From a virus: DNA of 30,344 nucleotides. The DNA lies in IMG/VR virus record IMGVR_UViG_3300025594_000036, positions 1-30,344 of that record. One strand, given 5' to 3'. Of this stretch, positions 17,339 through 24,099 are shown piece after piece (the first letter of the stretch is position 1; every line of letters starts with the position of its first letter). The notes under the pieces are model-generated. The model did not search any database, was not told the DNA's origin, and saw nothing but the letters and a program-made list of their open reading frames with translations. A program made the translations under genes and the position numbers.

Positions 17339-18847
17339 TTAACCTATAAAAATTGTCATTGGTACATTATTTATTTCAGCAACACGTGCTACTGATTCTG
17401 CTTGTCTTCTTTCAAGTAATGCTTGACGTGAAGTTTCATTAAAGTATGTTCTTAATCTTTCAATTAAAGCATTTTTTTCTGCTGTTGCTGCTGATAATAG
17501 ATCACTTTGATTTAATGTTACTTCAGCTCCTGGGATGGGAACAGTAGCATATTTACCTCTAACATATCCTAATGTTTCTTTTACAATAGCTAATGTATAT
17601 TCAAATATCCAACTTCTACCAACTGAATTTATTTGTGCATATATTGGGTTATTATAAGGAGCGTTTGATTCATTTGTTATTTTACTAGGAGCATCAGTTA
17701 CGGCTGCGTTTGTTCTAGCATCTAATTCTATATAATTAAACCATAACTTAGCAGGGTTACCTATATAACGATCTGTAATATCATCTTTTACTAAAGTAAT
17801 AATTACTGAAGTTGAAGTATTACCTAAAGCTCCTCCTGGTATTGTAAGTATGTCTCCTGTGTTGTATCCACTACCAGCTGTTGTTGCTGTTATATTTGTA
17901 ATAACATTACTAGCAACTGTTACTATTAATGTAGCGTTTGTTCCCCCACCATTTGTAGTTGGGATAACAATATAAGTTCCATCGGTTGAATTTGTCGTTG
18001 GGGTTGTTATTGATGGTAATAATGCATTATCAGTTGTTACTAAAGCACCTGATGATTGGTATTGGAATGATGGGATAGGAAATACTCTTAATTTATTATT
18101 GATTAATTGAAACGTATAATTAGATAATCTAACTTGATTTGACATTTCAATCGCTTGGATAGTTTGCATATCAAAGCTCAAGGGCATCATTAAAAAGTTA
18201 ATTCCAGGACCATATCCTAACCCTCCAAACCCAAATGCTGTAGCACCACCAAAACCACTTCCTAAACCAGCGTATGGAGAATACATTTCGCTTACGGCTG
18301 GGGTATCTTGGTAAAAGACTTGTTTTACTTCTATCCCACCAGTTATATTTTGATTTTCAGCCCATTGGGCTAAATCGTAATCTTGTATACCTGCTTCTAA
18401 ATCTATTGAACCACTTTTCCAATCTACATTTCCACCAGTACCTGCTTCCTCACCATATTGTAGAGATAATCTAACTATATTATCAAATGATGGTGTTACT
18501 ATAGAATGGTTTATATCAGGGCCTGTTGAGTTATAAGGATTATCACCTCCTTCAATAGATAACATATTATCTCTTACTTTGAAGGCATATAATTCATTAC
18601 CATATACAGTAACTGCTTCCTCAAAAGCTGCCCAAAATTGAATATCTTGTAATTCAACATTTTCAATAGGATAACCTAATCTACGAGCACAAAAATCAGT
18701 AACACGATTGGCATCACCTTTAAAGTCTGTATCTCCATCATAGAATCCAAAAGGGGTTGGTGAACTTCCTGTTGGGGGACTATTATAATAAGATGCGGAT
18801 GCTACTGTAAAATCAACAGATCCACTATATATTGGAATATTAGCCAT
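17339..18847 (-). CDS. Probable neck protein (gp13-like) with an inserted beta domain, 502 aa
   Basis: The N-terminal third contains TDFCARRLGYPIENVELQDIQ followed by FWAAFEEAVTVYGNELY, which resembles the 'RRLG-x-P ... E-L' start of gp13-type neck proteins and head-tail connectors. The C-terminal part is helical (AATAEKNALIERLRTYFNETSRQALLERRQ). T4 gp13 is about 309 residues; the excess here includes residues about 285-352, a Thr/Gly/Asn-rich block with GGGTNATLIVTV and TAGSGYNTGDILTIPGG, typical of a small beta domain inserted into phage virion proteins. ATG at 18847 follows an ATATTTATA signal by 10 bases and starts the neck group. Identity is inferred from context and motif and is moderate. 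Confidence 0.55.
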   Translation of the reverse strand: MANIPIYSGSVDFTVASASYYNSPPTGSSPTPFGFYDGDTDFKGDANRVTDFCARRLGYPIENVELQDIQFWAAFEEAVTVYGNELYAFKVRDNMLSIEGGDNPYNSTGPDINHSIVTPSFDNIVRLSLQYGEEAGTGGNVDWKSGSIDLEAGIQDYDLAQWAENQNITGGIEVKQVFYQDTPAVSEMYSPYAGLGSGFGGATAFGFGGLGYGPGINFLMMPLSFDMQTIQAIEMSNQVRLSNYTFQLINNKLRVFPIPSFQYQSSGALVTTDNALLPSITTPTTNSTDGTYIVIPTTNGGGTNATLIVTVASNVITNITATTAGSGYNTGDILTIPGGALGNTSTSVIITLVKDDITDRYIGNPAKLWFNYIELDARTNAAVTDAPSKITNESNAPYNNPIYAQINSVGRSWIFEYTLAIVKETLGYVRGKYATVPIPGAEVTLNQSDLLSAATAEKNALIERLRTYFNETSRQALLERRQAESVARVAEINNVPMTIFIG

Positions 18848-18857
18848 ATTTTTTAGT

Positions 18858-18866
18858 TATAAATAT
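18858..18866 (-). promoter_or_regulatory. ATATTTATA signal upstream of the gp13-like gene
   Basis: Gene-sense text is AATATTTATAACTAAAAAAT and then ATG, leaving only 10 bases between motif and start. It sits in the 40-base gap after PhoH. Confidence 0.5.
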
Positions 18867-18887
18867 TGAAAAAAAGCAAATAAATTA

Positions 18888-19619
18888 CTATTTTTGTTTT
18901 CTTCCACTAGTACCAGATGAACCCATAATACCTCGTTCAGTAGCTTCTTCATATATTTCAATCAATTCTTCTACAATAGAATCTCTGTGGTTTTGTTTTA
19001 GTGTTATAGAAACCATATTTTTTACTTTTCTAGCGGCAGCATATAAAAATCTAAATCCAGATTCACGTTTTGATTTTAAATCAACTTGATGATCATCACC
19101 ACAAATTACCATTTTACTACGTAAACCAATACGTGTAGTAATCATTTCCATTTGTTCATGTGTTACATTTTGGGCTTCGTCTACAATAACCATACTATCA
19201 ACAAATGTTCTGCCTCGCATAAAAGATACGGGTACAATTTCTATTTTACCTTCTTCAATAAATTTTTCTACTTTTACTTTATCGTATAAAAGAAACATAT
19301 TTTGATAAATAGGTTGAACCCATGGGTCCATTTTTTCACGTAAATCCCCTGGTAGGAAACCAATATCTTCTTTAGATACTGTTGGACGTGTTATAATAAC
19401 TTTTTCATATTGTTTTCTAAATAAACCATCTAAGGCAACTTGACATGCTAATAATGTTTTACCTGAACCTGCTGATCCAGCTAAAACTGTTAATGTATTA
19501 TTTAATATTTGTTCTTTTGCTAATTTTTGTTCTTCGTTTAATTGGAGTTTAAATTTAATAGGATTTTTCAATACTTTTTTTTCTCTAAATACTTCATCAG
19601 TGTGTGATTTTGAAGGCAT
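18888..19619 (-). CDS. phoH: PhoH-like ATPase, 243 aa
   Basis: PhoH-family proteins are P-loop ATPases with probable RNA-linked roles and are common in marine and freshwater phages. The Walker A motif GSAGSGKT is at residues 48-55, ITRPTVSKEDIGFLPGD at about 76-92, Walker B VIVDEAQN at 144-151, and GDDHQVD at 174-180, all in family order. The length is usual for phage PhoH. It lies between the major capsid gene and the neck genes, a slot inside the structural block. A strong terminator upstream means it probably has its own promoter in the AT-rich gap at 19620-19690. An oddity is the C-terminus, GSSGTSGRKQK, which carries the heptapeptide used in the fibre shafts and is not part of the ATPase core. 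Confidence 0.95.
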   Translation of the reverse strand: MPSKSHTDEVFREKKVLKNPIKFKLQLNEEQKLAKEQILNNTLTVLAGSAGSGKTLLACQVALDGLFRKQYEKVIITRPTVSKEDIGFLPGDLREKMDPWVQPIYQNMFLLYDKVKVEKFIEEGKIEIVPVSFMRGRTFVDSMVIVDEAQNVTHEQMEMITTRIGLRSKMVICGDDHQVDLKSKRESGFRFLYAAARKVKNMVSITLKQNHRDSIVEELIEIYEEATERGIMGSSGTSGRKQK

Positions 19620-19693
19620 AATTTATTTTAATTTAATGAAACTTATATAATTACTTATTTGATTATACATATTAAACTAATACAATATATAAT
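19620..19693 (-). promoter_or_regulatory. Leader of phoH, promoter presumed but not located
   Basis: This stretch between the gp23 terminator and the phoH ATG is nearly all A and T. It lacks the ATATTTATA 9-mer and a convincing ribosome site. TATAAT-like strings occur in gene sense (ATGTATAATC), but in DNA this AT-rich they carry little weight. Confidence 0.3.
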
Positions 19694-19722
19694 AAAAAAG
19701 AGCCCTGCTTTCGCAGGGCTCC
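19694..19722 (-). terminator. Rho-independent terminator after the major capsid gene
   Basis: In gene sense GAGCCCTGC, loop GAAA and GCAGGGCTC form a perfect nine-pair stem with a stable tetraloop, followed by TTTTTT. It lies about 35 bases after the gp23 stop and is the strongest terminator in the window. It probably defines the 3' end of the abundant capsid transcript. Confidence 0.95.
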
Positions 19723-19755
19723 TTAAATAAAGAATATTAATCCTTAAATCTAATT

Positions 19756-21411
19756 CTAGATAGTATCTAAACCAGCTACATAGATTTTACCGTAGTATTC
19801 AGGACGTAACATTTTCTTAGCGTAACGAGTCATTAAACCTTTACGTGGTGTGAAGGTTTCTGGATCGTACACTAGAGGAGTCATAATTAATGGAATGTAT
19901 GGAGCAAATACAGCACCAGTTTCCAAGAATTGAGAACCTCTGTAACCCATCAACATTAAGTTGTTTGTGAAATATGGGTTTTTGTAAACTTTGTAACGGT
20001 TATTGATTGTACCAATTTTCTGTACACCAAATGCGTACTCACCTTGAGCAGCATCACCATTAGCATTTGAAGCAAATCCTGGGATTGATTCCAAGATAGT
20101 AGCTACTGTTGGAGAAGTAACAATAAAGTTAGCACCACCTCTAAGAGTTAATTGGTGAATTTTATTGCTCAATTTCTGCATTTTAGTACCTAAAGTTTGG
20201 AACCACTCACCTTGAGAGTTGTAGAAACCAGTTTGTGAAGTACTTGATGGGAAATCGAAACCTGTACCATTCCATACACCGTTGTTTTTAGCTGTCCAGT
20301 ACTCAGTACCTGCAGCAGCATCTGAAATTAACATATCTAAGATTTCTAAATCAATTTCCATTGAAATGTACTCACTCATGATGTTTGTTAATTCAGCTTC
20401 AGCATCGATGTTTTGGTATGCAGCTAAATCTTGTGCAAATTCTGGCGTCCATACTGCTTTCAATTTCTTGGTTTTAGCAGTAATAGCTTGTGATTGCATT
20501 TTAACATTGATTTCTGGGATAACAATTTGAGTTTGGCTCAAAGAGTTAGGTGCAGAAGGGAATTGGTTAGGAGCTTCTTCGAAATCACCTCTACGGTCAT
20601 CAGCAGTTGTTTGATTGTAGTAAACTGAAGCTGGGTTGAATGTAGGTTGTGTAGATGATGTGATAAAGAATTCTAAATCAGTACCATTAGCAGCAACACT
20701 AGCTAGATCTTGAAGGTTTTCTGCTAAAGTAACATCTGAAGAAGATATTACAAATGCAGCAACACCATTCAAATCAGAATTTGCTGGGGCAGCAACAGTT
20801 ACTTTCCAAATTTCACCTGCGTCGAATGAAGCAGAGTATGCATCATTTACATCGATATCTTTGTAATCAGTAGAAGCAGCAACAACTACAGAAGCTGTAG
20901 CTACAGAAGCTGTAAATTGGTTAGTTGAGTAAGCGAAACGACCAGCTCCGTATAAACCACCTTCAGCAGCCGGAGTTGCGAATGGGAATCTACCCGATGC
21001 GTTACGATCACCATATAAAGAATCACCTACAGCAAAAGGAGTTTTAGCATTTCCATATTGGAAATCCAAGAAGAACACTAGGCCAGATGGCATGTTCATT
21101 GGTTGAACAGAAACGAATTCTTTAGCTACGATAGTACCGAATACTTTTCTTACTAATGGTAAAGCGATTCCAGCCCAGTTTTCACCTTCAGTACCTGAAG
21201 TGAAAGATGAGTTAGTAGCGATAGTGTTAGTTTCTGTTACTAATTGTTTTGCTTGGTTTTCTAGCATCAAAGACATATTATTCTTTTCAACTTCACCAAG
21301 ACCTTCAAGTAGTCCTGTTTTAGACCACTTACCTGCTAATTTAGCAGCGTCAGACTGTAGGTTCTTCCATGAACCAGCAGCAGACTCGAGTAATGTGTTT
21401 ACTTGTGACAT
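19756..21411 (-). CDS. gp23: Major capsid protein (gp23-like), 551 aa
   Basis: The protein forms the capsid hexamers. Family features are the N-terminal MSQVNTLLESAAGSW segment, ALPLVRKVFGTIVAKEFVSVQPMNMPSGLVF at about 83-115, FQYGNAK, a helical MSEYISMEIDLEILDMLI segment with nearby DLAAYQNIDAE, and a C-terminal end with TPRKGLMTRYAKKMLRPEYYGKIYV, all characteristic of T4-type gp23. Length 551 is near T4's 521. Residues about 170-285 are variable and probably form the inserted surface domain. The first ~60 residues should be removed by the prohead protease; LLE, LGE and MLE sites at residues 34-51 fit the known [I/L]-x-E specificity. Residues 62-78 (NTIATNSSFTSGTEGEN) recur in the 323-aa protein at 24099-25070. 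It lies 18 bases after the scaffold gene. Confidence 0.97.
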   Translation of the reverse strand: MSQVNTLLESAAGSWKNLQSDAAKLAGKWSKTGLLEGLGEVEKNNMSLMLENQAKQLVTETNTIATNSSFTSGTEGENWAGIALPLVRKVFGTIVAKEFVSVQPMNMPSGLVFFLDFQYGNAKTPFAVGDSLYGDRNASGRFPFATPAAEGGLYGAGRFAYSTNQFTASVATASVVVAASTDYKDIDVNDAYSASFDAGEIWKVTVAAPANSDLNGVAAFVISSSDVTLAENLQDLASVAANGTDLEFFITSSTQPTFNPASVYYNQTTADDRRGDFEEAPNQFPSAPNSLSQTQIVIPEINVKMQSQAITAKTKKLKAVWTPEFAQDLAAYQNIDAEAELTNIMSEYISMEIDLEILDMLISDAAAGTEYWTAKNNGVWNGTGFDFPSSTSQTGFYNSQGEWFQTLGTKMQKLSNKIHQLTLRGGANFIVTSPTVATILESIPGFASNANGDAAQGEYAFGVQKIGTINNRYKVYKNPYFTNNLMLMGYRGSQFLETGAVFAPYIPLIMTPLVYDPETFTPRKGLMTRYAKKMLRPEYYGKIYVAGLDTI

Positions 21412-21429
21412 TGTTTTTAGTTTTAAATT

Positions 21430-22674
21430 TTAATTATACATTTTTTTAATTCCGGCAAGTTTTTGCCATCTTTCAACTTGAGAATCAACCTCCATAATCA
21501 TTTTTTTCTTAGGGGCATTACCCATTGCTCTTGATGCACTACCTAAGTTTTCTTTAACAACAGACTTTTTCGCGGTTAAACCTTCGCTTAATGTTTCAAA
21601 GACTAGTTTAACTTCTGTTACTGTGGTAGCTTTATCAAATGCAGCTAATACTTTTGATTTTTGGCTTTCGCTCAAATTTTTAGATCTAAAGATTTTGTTA
21701 ACGTAAAGTAGTTTAGCATTTAACATATTAACTTCCATTAATTCTGATTTTAGCTCTTCTACTTCTTCTTTCATCTTTTTAAGATCTTCTTTCTCGTCCT
21801 TCATACCGTCCTTGTAGCCTTCTTCTTCAGCGTCTGTACGAGCATCTTCTTCAAGATCTTCTTTCTCGTCCTTCATACCGTCCTTGTAGCCTTCTTCTTC
21901 AGCGTCTGTACGAGCATTCTCAGCCATAGTACCATCTTTACGGATATAATTACCATCGTAATCAACTCCAATAACTGGATTAGGGTCTGATTCTTTTGAA
22001 GGAGCTTCTTCTTTTTTCTTTTTCAAGAAATCTAAAAGACCTTCATCAATAGTTACTTCTTCTTCATCTTCTACTTCAATATCAACATCCATATCAGATT
22101 CTTCATCTTCTTCGTCTGCTTCAATTTCACCTTCTAACTCACCAGCTTTAACCATGTCTGCAATTACGTCTTCAATGAATGATTTAAGGTCGTCTTCTGA
22201 CATATCTTCAAGATCAATTTCTTCATCTTCGTCTTTGTCTTCTTCGTCCTCTTTCTCGTCTTTCATACCGTCGAGGTAACCCTCTTCTTCTGCGTCTGTA
22301 CGAGCATCTTCATTTAGTTCGTTGTCGAGTTCAGCTAATAATTCATCTAAATCCATTTCGTCCATTTCTTCAGCTTCGTCTACTTCTTTAGTACCAAGTT
22401 TTTTCTTGCCCATTTGGCCTTCGTACCCTTCAGCATCATCTGCTTCATCCATTTTCTTAACTTCTTTAGCTTCTTCTTTAGCTTCATCAGTTTTCATTTC
22501 GGCTTCTTCCAAAGCATCCTCTTCATCCATTTCGGCTAACTTTGCAGATAGCTTTTCTTTTAGATAAGGTGCGAATGATTCTTCAAGTGCCATTTTTGCA
22601 TTTGCAATAGCTGTTTCTTTAACTGCTTTAGCATCTGCGATTGCTTCTTTTAACAAATTTCTATTTGTTGCCAT
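21430..22674 (-). CDS. gp22: Prohead core scaffold protein (gp22-like), 414 aa
   Basis: The protein would form the inner core on which the capsid assembles and would be digested by gp21. It is very rich in Glu, Asp and Lys and almost wholly helical or coiled-coil: LKEAIADAKAVKETAIANAKM at the start, long E/D runs in the middle, and a C-terminal part with KSKVLAAFDKATTVTEVKLVFETLSEGL. It sits between the protease and the major capsid gene, as in T4. I chose ATG at 22674 rather than 22758 because GAGGACAAAAATG gives a good ribosome site there, and the upstream alternative lies in a hairpin. A 24-residue unit (ARTDAEEEGYKDGMKDEKED plus linker) occurs three times. At 414 residues it is longer than T4 gp22 (about 269), partly because of these repeats. 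Confidence 0.85.
   Translation of the reverse strand: MATNRNLLKEAIADAKAVKETAIANAKMALEESFAPYLKEKLSAKLAEMDEEDALEEAEMKTDEAKEEAKEVKKMDEADDAEGYEGQMGKKKLGTKEVDEAEEMDEMDLDELLAELDNELNEDARTDAEEEGYLDGMKDEKEDEEDKDEDEEIDLEDMSEDDLKSFIEDVIADMVKAGELEGEIEADEEDEESDMDVDIEVEDEEEVTIDEGLLDFLKKKKEEAPSKESDPNPVIGVDYDGNYIRKDGTMAENARTDAEEEGYKDGMKDEKEDLEEDARTDAEEEGYKDGMKDEKEDLKKMKEEVEELKSELMEVNMLNAKLLYVNKIFRSKNLSESQKSKVLAAFDKATTVTEVKLVFETLSEGLTAKKSVVKENLGSASRAMGNAPKKKMIMEVDSQVERWQKLAGIKKMYN
21781..21924 (-). repeat. 72-base tandem duplication in the scaffold gene
   Basis: Two adjacent 72-base units, nearly identical in DNA, encode ARTDAEEEGYKDGMKDEKED with a short linker. A third, more diverged copy (ARTDAEEEGYLDGMKDEKED) lies at about 22247-22312. 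The near identity of the first pair points to recent slippage or recombination. Confidence 0.9.
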
Positions 22675-22751
22675 TTTTGTCCTCAATTTAATTGTTGGAA
22701 ATACGTTTATTGTTGACGATTGTCGAAACGTAATAAATAATTTATCTATCG

Positions 22752-22772
22752 ATGCCATATAAGAAATGGCAT
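22752..22772 (-). promoter_or_regulatory. Stem-loop in the scaffold gene leader
   Basis: ATGCCAT, a seven-base loop and ATGGCAT form a perfect seven-pair inverted repeat, about 80 bases upstream of the chosen gp22 start and just after the upstream terminator. It covers the unused ATG at 22758. It could be an operator, an RNA stability element or chance; the function is unknown. Confidence 0.35.
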
Positions 22773-22800
22773 ATTATACCCATACATATATAAAGGAAGA

Positions 22801-22830
22801 GAAAAAACGCCCCCTTTTCAGAGAGCGTTT
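22801..22830 (-). terminator. Terminator after the prohead protease gene
   Basis: In gene sense AAACGCTCTC, a TGAAAA loop and GGGGGCGTTTTTT form an eight-pair stem ending in a T-run. Two of the pairs are G-U, which exist only in minus-strand RNA (the plus strand would have A-C mismatches), so the structure is strand-specific. It closes the portal-to-protease group. Confidence 0.8.
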
Positions 22831-22833
22831 AAT

Positions 22834-22852
22834 ACCTATAGGTTTTATAGGT
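22834..22852 (-). promoter_or_regulatory. Second stem-loop between protease stop and terminator
   Basis: ACCTATA, five bases and TATAGGT make a seven-pair inverted repeat immediately 5' of the terminator in gene sense. It may be part of a compound 3' end or an RNA-processing site. There is no direct functional evidence. Confidence 0.3.
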
Positions 22853-22874
22853 CTTCCTAAGGTAGAAGCATATT

Positions 22875-23474
22875 TTAAATTACCGGACAAGTGCCATTAG
22901 CACATAGTATTTCCGATAATAATGTGTTTACTTTTGCGTATTTATCTATTGGAACTTCTTGTCCTTCTTTAATCATGTGCATATATGAACCTGGGTTAGA
23001 AGGTGTTGAAACAAAATCCCAACATAATAATTCAAAATCATCTTGTACTTCTAATACACCATTTCTATCTTCTAAGGAGCCCATACCTCGAGATGAAACA
23101 CCTACTTGAACATTATTTTCAATTAATGCTTTTAGTATATTTCCTGCTGTAGTAGGTAATACTTCTATTTTACCCATTACTTGGTCTCCATCCCACCACA
23201 TTTCTCTAATAATGTGAGATACATTTTTTAAGTTAATAATAGAAGATTCTGGGTGGTCTAATTCACCTGTTGCTCTATTTTCTTTAACTAAAACATTATA
23301 TTTATCTATTTCACGTTCCCATAGATCTTTTGAGTAATAACGACCATTGCCGTTTTTTACTTCAGCAGTCGCTAATATACCTTCAACCAATGGGTTACCT
23401 GAGGGTGCAATTGATTCTGTTAAACTAACGGGTTTAGCATTAAAAGCTTGTGTTTCTATAAGGACTTGTTTCAT
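22875..23474 (-). CDS. gp21: Prohead core protease (gp21-like), 199 aa
   Basis: This serine protease matures the prohead by cutting scaffold and capsid proteins after [I/L]-x-E. Visible family features are EGILATAEVKNGNGRYYSKD at about 31-50, the catalytic-His segment TGELDHPE (His74), a beta region ending VGVSSRGMGS with the catalytic Ser (127 or 128), and the following CWDFVSTPSNPGSYM. Length 199 matches T4 gp21 (about 212). ATG at 23474 lies one base after the upstream stop, with AGGA about 8-11 bases before it, inside the 3' end of that gene. Neighbours are as in T4: scaffold and capsid follow. All key residues are present. Confidence 0.95.
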   Translation of the reverse strand: MKQVLIETQAFNAKPVSLTESIAPSGNPLVEGILATAEVKNGNGRYYSKDLWEREIDKYNVLVKENRATGELDHPESSIINLKNVSHIIREMWWDGDQVMGKIEVLPTTAGNILKALIENNVQVGVSSRGMGSLEDRNGVLEVQDDFELLCWDFVSTPSNPGSYMHMIKEGQEVPIDKYAKVNTLLSEILCANGTCPVI

Positions 23475-23475
23475 A

Positions 23476-24087
23476 TTAATATCCTGATTCTTTGTATTTA
23501 TCTACATCCCCGTATCCTGATTCTTTGTATTTACCTTTAGGTTCAACTACTTTACCAGCTCCAGGTACATCATCTTGATAACCATCAATTTTAAGACCAA
23601 AAGCAGAATTAGTAGTATAGAATGTCATATCTTTAGCTAGATTTTTAGCTACAATATCTTTTAATTCTTTAACGGTTTTATCTTCATTTTTAGGGTCTTC
23701 CATCTCAACATAGTATCCTGATAAGAATGCTTGTCCATATAGATTATCTATATTTTTTTCATCTTTATAGTCATAATCTTTAATTTCCATATCAACTACT
23801 CCTTTATCAGTTTCTTTTACTTCTGCTTTTACTTCTTCAGCTAAGAAGTTTTCAAATGCTGTTTGATAAGAAGCTTTTGTTGCTGTATAAGATTGATTAG
23901 ATTGTAAAGAAACAACATTACTTATATTTTCAGAAATAATACTTTTACTTTTAAGAATATGGGTTGTTTGTTCAAATGTATTGTTAACATTAAGAAAATT
24001 TGGAAATTGTCTTAGTGCTTGTCTCATAAAGAAATTTTTATCTCCTTTTCCTTCAGTAATGAGATTATATTGTTGTTGTAGTGTCAT
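23476..24087 (-). CDS. Unassigned head-region protein, 203 aa
   Basis: The gene lies directly before the prohead protease, with a one-base gap, in the slot where T4 carries its small core proteins gp67/gp68. The product (MTLQQQYNLITEGKGDKNFF...) is polar and lysine/glutamate-rich, with a helical centre (TAFENFLAEEVKAEVKETDKG) and an alpha/beta part (LYGQAFLSGYYVEMEDPKNEDKTVKELKDIVAKNLAKD). It ends with a short repeat, YKESGYGDVDKYKESGY. It has no membrane span or catalytic motif. A role as prohead core or inner capsid protein is inferred only from position. The ATG follows an ATATTTATA copy by three bases; Met21 is an alternative start. Confidence 0.75.
   Translation of the reverse strand: MTLQQQYNLITEGKGDKNFFMRQALRQFPNFLNVNNTFEQTTHILKSKSIISENISNVVSLQSNQSYTATKASYQTAFENFLAEEVKAEVKETDKGVVDMEIKDYDYKDEKNIDNLYGQAFLSGYYVEMEDPKNEDKTVKELKDIVAKNLAKDMTFYTTNSAFGLKIDGYQDDVPGAGKVVEPKGKYKESGYGDVDKYKESGY
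23481..23534 (-). repeat. 33-base direct repeat at the 3' end of the 203-aa gene
   Basis: A 20-base string encoding KYKESGY occurs twice with a period of 33 bases (11 codons), the second copy running into the stop codon. The AGGA inside the terminal copy is the probable ribosome site of the protease gene, so the duplication may have moved or copied that site. Confidence 0.8.
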
Positions 24088-24090
24088 GGT

Positions 24091-24099
24091 TATAAATAT
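24091..24099 (-). promoter_or_regulatory. ATATTTATA signal before the 203-aa gene
   Basis: Gene-sense text is AATATTTATAACC and then ATG, overlapping the stop of the 323-aa gene. A -10 element this close would start RNA inside the coding region, so either the real start is later (Met21) or the motif has another role here. Confidence 0.4.

Noticed and set aside
20282-20530. Plus-strand frames inside gp23, gp22, protease, portal and terminase genes (for example 20282-20530, 22322-22567, 28012-28266)
   Set aside because: They are short, lie opposite strongly recognised genes and show no domain or ribosome site.
22674-22758. N-terminal extension of the scaffold protein from an ATG at 22758
   Set aside because: That ATG lies in a hairpin without a ribosome site, while the ATG at 22674 has GAGGA at a good distance and the family-like N-terminus follows it.
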